DNA of 64,000 bases from Hemicordylus capensis (Eukaryota > Chordata > Lepidosauria > Squamata > Cordylidae): NCBI RefSeq assembly GCF_027244095.1, contig NC_069662.1:12860501-12924500 (forward strand). Direction: 5' to 3'. The position numbers were made by a program, and so were the translations under genes. Below the pieces are notes generated by a model. The model saw only the letters and a program-made list of their open reading frames with translations. It was not told where the DNA came from and searched no databases. Shown here piece by piece: positions 44,961-55,934 of this stretch (position 1 is the first letter of the stretch; each line of letters opens with the position of its first letter).

Positions 44961-45454
44961 AACCATACTGAGTAAATCTATGGAAATTCACCAGCAGCTT
45001 TTGGGAGTCCCTCCCTCCTTTTTTCTCTTTCTGAATGGGCTTCTCGCCCAGAGACTGCTGTGTCATTCCAGGGGCCTGTGGAATAAAACCCATTTGTGGA
45101 TGGTGAGGGCAGAAGGAAGCAGGCTCTCATGTTACTGCTGCCTTCTCTCACCCACCTCCCCATCTGGAACGAGGAATGCCCTGCCCACACACACGGTTCA
45201 TTCCCATTTGTGGGTGGTGTTTCATGTGATTCTTGTTAATTGTTAAGAGCAAGTCAGAGGGAAGGTGAGTGGATTCTTTAAAAAACCAAAACCATCCCTG
45301 TGTATCGCTGTGCTTTCTCCAGCTTGCTTTCCTTGCTGCTCGAACCGAGCTCCCTCCCTTTTCCCGGTGCCCTCATTCCAGATGCTCCCTCTGTGTCCCC
45401 CTATCAGTCTTCCTGCCCACAGATGATTGGCTAGCCTGCCCTGGCCAGCCGGAT

Positions 45455-45806
45455 TGGCCCAGATGAATACTGGCTCCGTGATGGAGCCGGTTGGGGCGGC
45501 AGGGTTTGGGGGGGGGCCTCCTGGACCCCAGAATGCCCCACGTGAGTGTGCATGGTATTCTGGGGAGTCTCCTGATGCCAGGAGGCCACTTGTGAGTCAC
45601 TGCAGTGCAGAGCTGCGGCATGGCACCACACAACCTTTTAACCCAATTTCCCCAGCTCTCGCATCTGGAACCCGGGTTAAGCTGCGGGCTCCATAAGTGG
45701 GCTTGCCGCTGAGCTGCCTCTAGGAGCTCCCGTTGCTTCCCATGATTGGGAGAAATCAGGCTAGCCTTCCCTAGCCCAATTTTTGTCGATCGTGGGAATA
45801 GCTCCA
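45455..45806 (+). mobile_element. GAGGC-ended DNA element, 5'-truncated
   Basis: GGCTCCGTGATGGAGCC, GCTAGCCTTCCCTAGCCC and GATCGTGGGAATAGCTCCAT match the interior and right end of the family. Confidence 0.55.
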
Positions 45807-46129
45807 TCAACTGCTTGGCTTGGGTTTGTCAAGCATCTGGGGCCAGGACATTCAGGGCTACTGGCACTGATGTGAGGAAACAGAGCCAGACTGATAGGGA
45901 AGTCTTGGGCTAAGACATCTTGCCGTCCTAACTGACTGGGCAGTGCCATCACAAAGGGTGCAGCCCTTCCTTCAGATCACTTCAAGGCTTTTCATAATGT
46001 GCAACTGGACACCAAACGTACAGTTTAAAATAAAAGAAGAAAGAAAAAGACTGCTGTTCTAGAAGAACATTTGTGCAGTTCAAAAATTCAAGTTACGCAG
46101 AAGCTGTATTATTTTAGATTAGAGGTTCC

Positions 46130-46258
46130 TAAATGGTAGCCCTCCAGATGCTGCTGAACTACAGCTCCCATCATTCCTATCTACACTTTATTGTGGCTGG
46201 GGATGATGGGAGTTGTAATTCAGCAAAATCTGAAGGACCACAGGTTGGGAATCCCTGT
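46130..46258. repeat. Foldback repeat
   Basis: TCCCATCATTCCTATCTAC / GGGGATGATGGGAGTTG; 'gttcctaaatggtagccctc' is mirrored by 'ccacaggttgggaatccctg'. Confidence 0.6.
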
Positions 46259-46479
46259 TTTAGATGATGTCAAAAGTGACTGATAACTATGAGAAAAGTG
46301 AAAGGAGTCATCCAGGCATCTCGGGAACCCAGGCCCTGATCAAGTGGGCCCTTTTCTCCTCCCCTTTCCAAAGACCCTTCCCACTGACTCCACTGTTACT
46401 CCCCACAGAATCTTGGCCAACGAATATTACACTTCTGCAATAGTGCTGTCAAGTTTCCAGTTTTGAGAATACCTCCACG

Positions 46480-47701
46480 CAGGGGCGTAGCAAGGTTGGA
46501 GTGGGCCCAGAGACAAGATTTTAAAATGCCCCCCCCCACAAAGTCCAGGGCCTCCGCACACCCCAGGCCCCCAAGGATTTAAGTCTGATATTCCAAAATA
46601 AGTATGCTGCCTGCAAATACATTTCACTGAATACACACACACGTCACAATATATAGTGATATACATTGAGTACTATACCTTTGTATTACTTTTAATGCCT
46701 AGAACACACTAGAAAGATGAATGATTAAAATGGCCCCCTCGCTGCAGATTAGCAAAGGAGACTTTCAACCATGCAGGGTGAACCTATGTTTGTTTTCCCA
46801 GAATTCTGAACAAATTCAGTCAAGTTTGATTGCAGGAGGTTTTTCACAGGAGGCTTTTAAAGCCCTTTAAGACACATCTCCTCTGGAATGGAGGTGCTGC
46901 ATTCACATGTTGGCCAGATTGACCCTGAAGTCCCTGCAAGTTATTGGGGAGCAGTTCACACACAAGAAAAATAAAATAAAAGCACCACACATGCTTCACA
47001 GTTCTCACTCAGACCTTCTGGGTTGCAAAACAACTTGAACATAAGTGCATTTATAAATGAATGAATGAATAAATAAAATTAATAAAATACTGTTCCAAAA
47101 GTTTTTGCAATTTTCTGCCATGAAACAAGCCACTTATAGGACTTTTTAGATAGTTTTTTTTAAGTCAGCAAATTTTCCAAGCTGTTTCAAAATAAATATT
47201 CAGAGACTTCTCGGTCCCTCCCCCCCCCCATATCCAAGCCCTATGGCAAGCAGATCCCTATATATGGGGGGGGGGCGGGAAAGGTAACCACAAAAAGGAG
47301 TTCACACTCTACCTGGCAAATGCTGGTCTGGGTTAAGCAGGGCAGCAAGGGGTCTTCTGCTGCAGAGAACACTCTGGCTGCCTCCTCCTTCCTGGCTTGC
47401 TTGGGCCCTACTCGAGTTCAGGCTTCACTGCGGCCTACACGGAGGCCTCCGTGGAAGCCCCGCCCACCCACCGATCAGCTGAGAGGCGGGAGAAAAGGAG
47501 CTCTTTGCAGCTTGCCTGCTGCTTCGATTGCGGGGCTAGCAGAACAAGCAGGAGAGACGGCGAAGAGGGCAAGTGGCTGAGAGGCTATGGGGCTGGGCAG
47601 GGGGCAATGGGGAGTCACATGGGGTGCCTCTGGGGTGCCCCTCCAGGCAGTGGGGCCCCCAGACAACTGTCTCCCCTTGCCCTATCATTGTTACGCGCCT
47701 G
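46480..47701. mobile_element. hAT-like element with perfect 8-bp TSD
   Basis: Inverted ends CAGGGGCGTAGCAA / TTGTTACGCGCCTG. The target duplication CCTCCACG is perfect (46,472-46,479 and 47,702-47,709). The TIR opening CAGGGGCGTAGC is typical of Charlie-like hAT elements. No transposase frame is present. The right third is CpG-rich. Confidence 0.85.
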
Positions 47702-48409
47702 CCTCCACGTAGACTTTAAAATGATGTAGAATGCGACTCTAGGCAACAAATTACACATGTACGGACAAGGAAAGTGTATAGGTGTGTGCTTTTGTGGTGC
47801 ATGCCACACAAACAAATATTTCACTTGTATACTATTGTGCAGTTGTGAATTTTCCTTTTTTAAAAAAAGCCCCGGATACCTCCCAGTGCATCCCATTTGA
47901 GATTAAAAGTACGAGTTATGCATTGTCATTTAATTTCAATATGACTGCTTCAAGTAATTCTCCTCATCATGTCAACCTAATTTTCCATGAAGGCTTCAGC
48001 ACCACCTCTTAGTTATCATTCCCTACTGAAGTATGTGTGACCCTTGTCCCCATCTTTCTTCCCTCCCTCCGTTGATTATTATGTGACAAATTTCATATTG
48101 TAAGCTTGGGGGGGGGCAGAGACCTACCTTCCTCTTTCCACTCAAAAAGCACGATGCACACTGATGTTGCTGTATGAGTAATAAATGTCACAGAGGATGC
48201 TGGGTGGCAACATTTGGAGTATTTGTGGCCATCTGAGAGTCAAACCTTGCCTTCCCCTGGCAAAGGATTCTGGGTAGCAGTTCTCATAGTGGAACACAGA
48301 GTTTCATTTCTGTCCTATGAAACATGGCTGCCCAAATTTGTTTATGCTAGCTGGCCAGCCCCGACAGAGATAAAATCATAGGAAACAGAGTCAAACTTTG
48401 CTTTTTAGG

Positions 48410-49802
48410 AAATATATTTATTGTGGAAACCATCACAGGATCTCCAGTTTATATCGGATTGAGAGGATGTGGTTGATTTGGTTTTAAAGCCAGTAGCAGA
48501 CCTTAGTAGTTGAGAAATAACAAAGGTGCATCAATACAGCTAATTGACCACTAGGAGGCAGTAGGAAGAAAGGATAATAAAACAGCTCTAACAAACTGTT
48601 CAGGAAATAGCAAGAGCTTTGGGAAGAAAAATTAATATTGCAGTTATATTTCAGCAAGGAAGTGTTTCATTCATTCCAGTCAGAGACACATAGCTTTTTT
48701 AAAAAAAGTAGATCTAGTTTTCCCAGTTTTAAATCCTTTTAAACTCTGGGAGTTCCAATAGCACAAGAGCATCCATATTTTGAAACAAGGGGTGGCCATC
48801 TGCTGGCAATTCATGAAAAATACATCTCTTTTCAATATTACTTTTCAATATGCAGCATTGGAAAGTGATTGGGTTTTTTCATGAATTGTCAGCAGATGGC
48901 CAGCAGATGGAGCTATGAACTTCTGCAGCATCCTTTAACGTCATCTGAACACATTATTCTTCTATCTCCATCTGAAGCTGGAATAAATTCCTGTCCAGAT
49001 AAGCCCATGGTTAGGTGGATTTTCCACAACTCTAATGGTCTAGCAATTTTAAGGACTCTAGTCCTAAATCTCAAACTTTGGGGCTATTGACATGAGAGCA
49101 TCTTTCTGTCCTGGGGCGTTGTGATGCCCACAGAGGATCAAGGGCTTGGGCCCAGAGCATTATGAACTTTTAAAAACCTGATTTTTTTTTTTGTTCCTGC
49201 TGGGGCCCTTTGGCACTCCTGCTGCCGCTAGGATGGCAGCAGTGTAACTGAAGAGCCTGCTGCTACCTGGCATGTGAAAAGCCAGATGTGAAGTGGTGCA
49301 TGTGCACCTGCCACCACTGCCTTGCTCCCTTTCCACATGCATGGCAGTGGTGGTGCTCTGTGTAGTTCCTTTCCTGCTGTCCTTGCAGCGGCAAAGGAGG
49401 AGGCGAGGTGAGGTGAGGCAAGGCAAGGGCATCATGGGGTGCTTGCGAGGGGGGAAGTGACTGCTCAGGTTTGTGGGGTCTCCGCAGCCAAAAACAGCTG
49501 ATGGTGGCCACTAGCTTGGATGGCTTTAAAGGAGATTTGGACAAATTCTTGGAGGACAGGCCTATCCATGGCTACTAGTCTGGTGGCTATGGTCTACCTC
49601 CAGGCTCAGAAGTCGGATGCTTCCAAACACCAGGGGATCGACAGCAGGAGAGAGGGCATGGCTGCTCTTATGTTCTGATAAAGCCTTGAATTCTTCATGG
49701 AAATGTAAGTCAATATGAAGATAACAAGAAGTGTGTCCTTACACAGAGAACCCGAAGTAGCCCTAAAGCAGGGTTGAGGTTCGAGACCCAGCCAGCGAGG
49801 AC
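48410..49802 (-). other. 3' UTR and flank of the inactive RNase gene
   Basis: Colinear with 58,575-59,994 downstream of the other RNase gene: shared GTCACAGAGGATGCTG (outside the UTR), 'atcacaggatctccagttta' vs 'atcataaggcctccagtcca', 'gaccactaggaggcagtagg', 'cagttatatttcagc'. AATAAA on the - strand lies at about 48,416-48,421. A CR1 piece interrupts it at 49,498-49,675. Confidence 0.6.
49498..49675 (+). repeat. CR1 3' fragment
   Basis: 'tgatggtggccactagcttg', 'tggaggacaggcctatccat' and 'tctacctccaggctcagaag'. Present in this RNase unit only. Confidence 0.7.
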
Positions 49803-50252
49803 TTAGACGATTCCAGCCAAACGCACAGGGAGCCCTCTGTGCCCACAAACCACCTGGATCATCCAACTGTCAGTTACACCCGTGTATCTGCAGTGGGTTC
49901 GGCGGATGAGACCGTAGATGCGGCAGGTGGTGATCCTGTAGGGGAGTTTGCTCTTGAAAGTGTTCCCGGAAACATGTCTCCCTCCAGGGCCACAGATGTT
50001 TTGGACCTGCCTGCCGCTGGCATGGATGAAGGTGAGGGTTGCCATACAGACATGTTGACTCAGGCCTCTCCGTCGCATCATACTTTGGCAGTAGTACCTG
50101 GGGTGGGCTGGCAATGGGCTGTTGTGGACATGCCGGTTCCTGAACTGTGTGTAAGTGTCCCCGCTGATGTTCTCCACGAAGACCAGGAAGATGACGGAGA
50201 GCAGCAGCAGCAGTAGTGGTAGCAAGGTGCAGTGGGGAGCCATCAAGGCCAT
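49803..50252 (-). CDS. RNase A homolog lacking catalytic residues
   Basis: A single coding exon of 149 residues with signal peptide at about 1-31. All six cysteines of the angiogenin/RNase5-like type are kept (55, 69, 87, 110, 121, 136), and so is the first catalytic histidine (His41, in RNRHV; counterpart of RNase A His12). The lysine of the CKxxNTF motif is methionine (Met70, CMATLTF) and the Asn is leucine. The histidine of the C-terminal PVHF motif is arginine (Arg144, PVRLAG). By family knowledge these changes should abolish RNA cleavage, while the cysteine framework and basic charge suggest a folded secreted protein. Start: Met at 50,252 aligns with the intact paralog and follows an acceptor (TTCTCACAAAG|GCAGC); the longer frame from 50,306 crosses that acceptor. 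There are no stops or frame changes, so it is either selected for a non-enzymatic role or a young pseudogene. Confidence 0.9.
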   Translation of the reverse strand: MALMAPHCTLLPLLLLLLSVIFLVFVENISGDTYTQFRNRHVHNSPLPAHPRYYCQSMMRRRGLSQHVCMATLTFIHASGRQVQNICGPGGRHVSGNTFKSKLPYRITTCRIYGLIRRTHCRYTGVTDSWMIQVVCGHRGLPVRLAGIV

Positions 50253-50427
50253 GGCTGCCTCTTCTACCCCAGCTGCCTTTGTGAGAAAGGAATAAGAAGG
50301 AGACACCGATAACGGGATGGAGGGTAGGGTAGCCTTAGTTCACACTCACAATGGCAAACTGGCACGATGTCCATCGCAAGAGGTTGCTGGAAATGGCGTG
50401 GCTTTCCTGGTGTCTGACCACCAGGAG

Positions 50428-50750
50428 GAGTGAAGCAGAGCTGGTCTGGTGGCGGCAAACATGAATTGTCCCTTTGCTAAGCAGGGTCCACTCTGGTTTA
50501 CATTTGAATAGGAGACTACATGTGTGAGCACTGGAAAATATTCTGCCCAGGGGATGGGGCCACTCTGGGAAGACCTCCTACATGTTTGTATGCAGAAGGT
50601 GCCAACTTCCTTCCCTGGCATCTCCGAGATAGGGCTGAGAGAGATTCCTGCCTGCTGCCTTGGAGAAGCCGCTGCCAGTCAGTGTAGACAATACTGAGCT
50701 AGAGGAACCATGGTCTGAGTATAAGGCAGGTTCCTATGTTCCTGAGTTCC
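50428..50750 (+). mobile_element. 5S-derived SINE
   Basis: Head GCTAAGCAGGGTCCACTCTGG and TTTGAATAGGAGACTACATG (5S-like); tail GAGAAGCCGCTGCCAGTCAG, TACTGAGCTAGAGGAACCATG and GGCAGGTTCCTATGTTCC. Upstream of the inactive RNase gene. Confidence 0.75.
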
Positions 50751-50828
50751 TATGTTATATGCACAGGAGTATTCCCCCACAGGGAGGTCCATGCTCAGAC
50801 ATTGAGAAAGGGCTGTAGCTCAGTTGTA

Positions 50829-50832
50829 GATC

Positions 50833-50884
<52 letters not shown>

Positions 50885-50886
50885 TC
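50829..50886 (+). repeat. (CTTT)n microsatellite
   Basis: About 14 CTTT units between two SINE/L2-like remnants. Confidence 0.95.
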
Positions 50887-51044
50887 AGCACATTTCTGTA
50901 CTACTCCATATAAAAATCTCTGGGCAGTTTACAGTTCGAGACATTAAACAATAATAAAAACATAAAAATTATTAAAACAATTTAAAATATAGATAACCCT
51001 CCTAAAACCTTAAACTTTAAAACTACAGATTAAAAGTCTGATCA

Positions 51045-51225
51045 AACAGGTTATGATCATCTGCTTTGCATGCATAACATCTCAGGTTCAGTTCCTGGAA
51101 TCTCTAGGAAAGCCTGGGGAAGCCCTCTGTCTGAAACCATGGGATGCTGCTACCAGTCATTGTAGACACTATTGAGCTTGATGGGCCAATGATCTGAAAT
51201 GGTCCCTCTGAGGGCATATGAAACT
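51045..51225 (+). mobile_element. tRNA-headed SINE sharing the 5S SINE tail
   Basis: 'ctttgcatgcataacatctc', AGGTTCAGTTCCTGG (B-box-like), then ACCAGTCATTGTAGACACTA and GAGCTTGATGGGCCAATG, the same tail as the 5S-headed copies. Confidence 0.6.
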
Positions 51226-51229
51226 GTCA

Positions 51230-51730
51230 CACTGCTAAAGCTAAGGAGGTCTTAGTCTGGTAACAGCCTGAATGAGAGATTGCTCCCTTTTAAACTGCTC
51301 TGAGCTTCCTGAAGTAAGCATAAGTTTCTTCATCTTCATCCTTCTGTCACTTCACAGTGGGAAATGCTGAACTCATTTAATGTCTACCTGCCATGCAACT
51401 GTTTTGAGGCACAGGAACCCAGCCACAGGAAAGGGGAGCACCCCCCCACCCCGGAAACAGCATGAACACAAGTTGGCATTCAAATATTCTGCTGATGGAT
51501 TTTCATGGAAAATATCTATGTAGAAGATCAGCAGTGGTGCAATATCTTCCATATATATTATTCCTCAAAACACTCTTGCAGCAGAAACAATATTATATGG
51601 ACAAAGAAATGCTGCAGTTGTTGGAAGGGGGATTGGAAAGTAAACAATTATCTGCTACAAGATTACGATGTAGAGGAAAAATCAAGGCAGGTGAAATATC
51701 TAAGGTTTGGGGCAATGATGATGAAGAATA
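51230..51730. other. Noncoding, no recognised element
   Basis: No supported gene. Short overlapping frames at 51,462-51,777 have no family signature. Confidence 0.35.
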
Positions 51731-51734
51731 GGAA

Positions 51735-51960
51735 TTTTATTCTGCTTTTCAACGAAAAAGTTCTGAAAGTGGTTTAATAAAATAACAAGAATAAGATAGT
51801 TCCCTGTTCCCAAAGGACTCAGTTTAAAAAGAAACACAAGGTAGACACCAGCAATAGACACAGGAGGAGGGATGCTGTGCTGGGCCTGGATAGGGCCCAT
51901 TGCCATTCCCCCTTTTAATGTAAGAGAAACACCACTTTGAAAGGTGCCTCTTTGTCTGGT
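51735..51960 (-). repeat. Inverted L2-like tail
   Basis: 'gctgtgctgggcctggatag', 'tagacaccagcaatagacac' and 'gttccctgttcccaaaggac' are the inverse of the recurrent tail. Confidence 0.55.
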
Positions 51961-52061
51961 TAGCAGGGTTTTTGCAAATTTCTCGGATCCTCTTCTTGTT
52001 TGGGAAGCTAGTAAGGAAAATAAAAGGAAACTTTTGTTTGGTCTGCTGGAACATACTCAAG

Positions 52062-52483
52062 GAGGCGAGTCTCATGATCGGTGAGACCCGCCATAAGGGG
52101 GGTTGCAGGGAGAGCGGGAGAGCGATTGCTGGCTCCGTCATGGAGCCAGCGGGGGCTGTGGGGATCGGGGTCCGCATGCCCACCAGAAGTTCCAGGATGC
52201 CCTGCTGGAGAGACCCTCGAGTCCGGGAGGCTGCTTGCAGCCTCCCAGTGGAGGTCTCCTCATGTGTTGCCATGGCGTGGAACCACACCATGGCAATACA
52301 CAATCGGAAAACCCAGGTTAGCAGAGTGCTCGATCCGCTAACCTGGGCTAAGGGGAGGGGTATTTAAGCGGGTTACCCGCTGGGGGAAACTGGGCTCACC
52401 TGCGAGCCCGGTGGTTCCCACGGTCCGTGGAAAGCGGGCTAAGCTCCCTTAGCCCGCTTTCCACTGATTGTGAGAATCGCCTC
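52062..52483 (+). mobile_element. GAGGC-ended DNA element, full length
   Basis: Inverted ends GAGGCGAGTCTCATGATC / GATTGTGAGAATCGCCTC with the full set of internal landmarks (GTCATGGAGCCAGC, GTTAGCAGAGTGCTCGATCC, GGGCTAAGCTCCCTTAGCCC). Its right half is part of the second inverted duplication. Confidence 0.8.
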
Positions 52484-53259
52484 ATTGTCTATTAAGTCTA
52501 GCAGTGGGCAGCATGGGGCCAATCGACCTCCCCTGCTGCTGTTTCCCAGTTACTGGTATGCATTGGGATGCTTGTCATGGATATTGAGAATAAAGCCACC
52601 CCTGGTTTTCTCACCTCATTTAATTCAGCTCTGACTAGAAAACAACCCCCTTCTTACCTGTAACCTTTTCACCTGAAATGTCCTGCTTCTGCTTCACAGG
52701 ATGCTCTTTCCTGTTAGGTTAGCTGTCTAGATTGCTCTCTTGTCCTCAGAGTTGAGCATTAGTGAAGGAATTCTGGTTTGCATGAAAGGGGTTAATTATA
52801 TATCTGAGTTAGAGTCACAATAGAACAATGGAAGGGTCTACCTGACCCTGAGTTTTCTACTAAGAGGAGGCTTGGAATGGAATGCTGCCGTGTTTCTCAA
52901 AGTCATGATTTCTGTACAGGCAGGAGACATTTTAAAATAAAAGAGCGTAGGCCCCACGCAGAGTAATGTTGCTTTTACAGCCTCCCCTGACTCTTATTTT
53001 GCAGGTTGTAAGTAGTATGCTCCTTGGAATTATATTTCATAGCCTTACGTTTTTATGTTTACCACCGTTTAGTTTTTCTTTTTTGTTCCATAAAAGGTCT
53101 TTTTGTTGAGAGTTATATTTCATAGAATTATATTCTATATAAACCCTTAAGACACACCTGCTTTCTAAAAATATTTCTTAATAAAAACATTTCTTAAGCT
53201 GCTTTGTTTTTAATGTGTCATTTTTATTTTTGCTGTATTTTTAAACAACTGCCATATAG

Positions 53260-53262
<3 letters not shown>

Positions 53263-53290
<28 letters not shown>

Positions 53291-53322
53291 CACGCGCACA
53301 CACACACACACACACACACAGA
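53263..53322 (+). repeat. (TG)n(CA)n palindromic microsatellite
   Basis: A TG run meets a CG-rich centre (GCACGCGCACAC) and a CA run. The shorter counterpart is at 20,098-20,128. Confidence 0.9.
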
Positions 53323-53953
53323 GCTATCATGAGAAATATAAATACTCCCTTTGTAATCAATTCTGATTTGATGTTTAATGCTTTACGTTCTACATACACT
53401 GTCCTAGAAGTTATATGTAATCTAATATTTTAAAAGAAGCTAACTTTTGTGTTCTTTATATTTAATACTTTCACTACTATACTCTAGTGAACATAAACTC
53501 ACAACATGGAGTATTCTTATAATTCCAAATTTTGCACACTCTGTGGCTTCCTGATATACCTTAAGTCCAATCTAAATATTGAGGTGTGAAAAGCCATTTA
53601 ATTATAGAAAATCCACAATTGCCACCCCAGAGAGGCACTCAGAGATAAAAGAAATAATAACAACAGCACCAGCACCAGCACCAGCAACAACAACAACAAC
53701 AACAATAATAATACTGTTAACATTGTTAGCTGTCCAATAACAAATTATTTTCTGGGCAGCTCACAATAACAACACAGTAATATCATCCAATTAAAACACA
53801 TAACACAAAACAAACAGATTACAATATTAAAAAATAATTTAAAAAGCAATTTAAAACGTTTCAAAACTTTTTAAAAATCAATTTTAAAAAGCTTGAGTGA
53901 ACAGAAAGGTGCCAAGCAAGCTTTACTGGGGAGGTTATTCCATAGATGGGGTA

Positions 53954-54125
53954 AAGTAAAGTTGTGCCGTCGAGTCTGAATCGACTCCTGGTGACCACAG
54001 AGCCATGTGGTTTTCTTTTGGTAGAATACCAAACTTATGTGTGGGAAACATACCAGCAGGGATTTGAACCAGCAACCTCTTGCTCCATAGGCATGTTACT
54101 TCCCTGCTGCACCATTAGGTGGCTC
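53954..54125 (-). mobile_element. Sauria SINE, inverted
   Basis: Tail AAAGTTGTGCCGTCGAGTC and CACAGAGCCATGTGG; head GGGATTTGAACCAGCAACC (inverse B box) and TGCACCATTAGGTGGC. The left arm keeps only its first 40 bases. Confidence 0.75.
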
Positions 54126-54129
54126 ACAG

Positions 54130-55020
54130 ATGGGGTGCCGCCACCCAAAAAAGATCCTCTCCCTTGTAACCACCTGCCTCAGCTCATTTGGCAGGGGCAC
54201 TCGGAGCAGAGCCTCCAAAGAAGATCTTAAAGTCTGAGTTGGGAAATAATAATCTCTCTTGGTGAAAAAACCCAAGTTGAAATTAAAATGAAGAAAGTCT
54301 GGTGAGAAAACCAGTCACATGAAAAGGAAAACTTTCCCGATTAGAATTCCAATTAATATTTCAGACACAAAGTGTTTCAGAGCGAGAACTGGCTTAAACA
54401 TTGCTCTTGAGCCTATACAGAGTACAATCAGAGACCTCAAAGAGACTGGGGTCCTCGAGCAAGTTCCCAAATGGTTACTTTTGCCATTAATTAAAAAGCA
54501 AGGACAGCAGCCAGGACAGTATCCAGATTTAGGATGAATGTGAACCCAGTTCCTAATATACTTTCTGTATTGCTCATCACAGATATACCTTTGGCACAAA
54601 TGATGGGGCAATGAATTCTTATGCTAGTAAATACCAGGAGAGGTGGGGTCAGCTTTTAGACAAAATTGAACTCAAGACACCAGGGAAGTTATCCTCTTCA
54701 CTGCTAGAATAGAGGCCAAAGGACCAGATTTGATGGGCGGTGAAATTCAGCAGTTGGCTTCATAATGACATAACATTAATTAATTAATGTTGTTTTAATG
54801 GTTTAAATGCTGTTTTAAAATATTATTTAAAAATTTTTAAATTGTTGTAATGTGTGTGTTTCCCCCCCTTCCCATTTTTGTCTTAACGAATGTTTTACTT
54901 TGTTTTTATCCTGTTGTAAACTGCCCAGAGACGTAAGTTTTGAGTGGTATAAAAATGTTTAAAGAAAATAAATAATAATAAAATAAATAAAAATGAGCAA
55001 AGCGCCCATATGCAGTGAGA
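54130..55020. other. Noncoding; L2-like tail at its end
   Basis: 54,790-54,985 is an L2-like tail (GTAAACTGCCCAGAGACG, AGTGGTATAAAAATG). Before it no element or exon is supported. Confidence 0.45.
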
Positions 55021-55026
55021 TGCCAG

Positions 55027-55162
55027 AAGTGTTCCCTCTAACAGGGATTCCCAGATGTTATGGACTGCAACTCCCAGAATCCCCAAGGAAAAGCCATTGC
55101 AGCTGGGGATTCTGGGAGTTGTAGTCAACAGCATCTGGGAATCCCTGTTAGAGGGAACACTG
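55027..55162. repeat. Near-perfect palindromic MITE
   Basis: AGTGTTCCCTCTAACAGGGA...CAACTCCCAGAATCCCC is mirrored by GGGGATTCTGGGAGTTG...TCCCTGTTAGAGGGAACACT; about 135 bp, almost wholly self-complementary. Confidence 0.8.
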
Positions 55163-55445
55163 GGTGCCAGTGCCTAGGAACATGGCGCTCACTAGGCACT
55201 GGGAGAAGCAGGCTACTCGACTAGGGGTTGCCAGGCTAATGGCAGTAGAGGCCAGCTAAGGCCATTCAAGAGAGGTAGGCATTGGGGTGAGGAGGCAGAG
55301 ACAGACTGATAGTTAGGGTAGAACTGGACCCAGACATTGTGTCATCATAAGTGTCCTGGAGGTGCAATCTGGAAGGTGTAATCGTCACTTCAAATCCCGG
55401 CTCAAAAGTCCCCTCTCCCACAAAGTATTGGGCACGACTCCTTAG

Positions 55446-55612
55446 TAGGGATGTGCACAAATGGATTTTTTTGATTCCATTTGTGCCCAAATCGAATCAC
55501 CCCTGATTTGTTTTGTGTCCAAATCAACCCTCCCATCACCCCAGATTCTATCGGTATTTCTTTTGATTCCATTTGGATTTGGATTGATTCGAACCACTTA
55601 ACAAGGTTTTAG
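55446..55612 (+). mobile_element. hAT-like end fragment
   Basis: TAGGGATGTGCACAAATGG terminus, then 'attccatttgtgcccaaatc' and 'ttttgtgtccaaatc', as in the 44.13 kb copy. Only one end is present. Confidence 0.5.
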
Positions 55613-55934
55613 GGGCACCAAATTTGCACCGGCCTTTCTGGGTGCTGGTTGTGCCCCCTGCGTGTGATGTCATAGACAAAGTGTGTGGCTAGCTCCTGTC
55701 AGGGGCCACTGGGGAGACGGACAATTATAGGCCCCTCTCCCCTGGCTATGAACCTGCTGCCCACCTTCTCTTCGCTCGCCCCTTTGCCTCCCCTCCACTC
55801 ACTGCTCACTGCTTCCCTTGCTGCTCACCCCACTGGTTCTTGCTGAGGTGGGGGCAGGGGCAGTGAGGAGACCTATCTCCCACGGCAAGCCAGCATCCTA
55901 TGCAGCTGCCTGGCCACTTTGCTGGCCACTGCAT

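Noticed and set aside
50253-50306. Upstream Met extending the inactive RNase by 18 residues
   Set aside because: The extension crosses a TTCTCACAAAG splice acceptor and does not align with the paralog's N-terminus.
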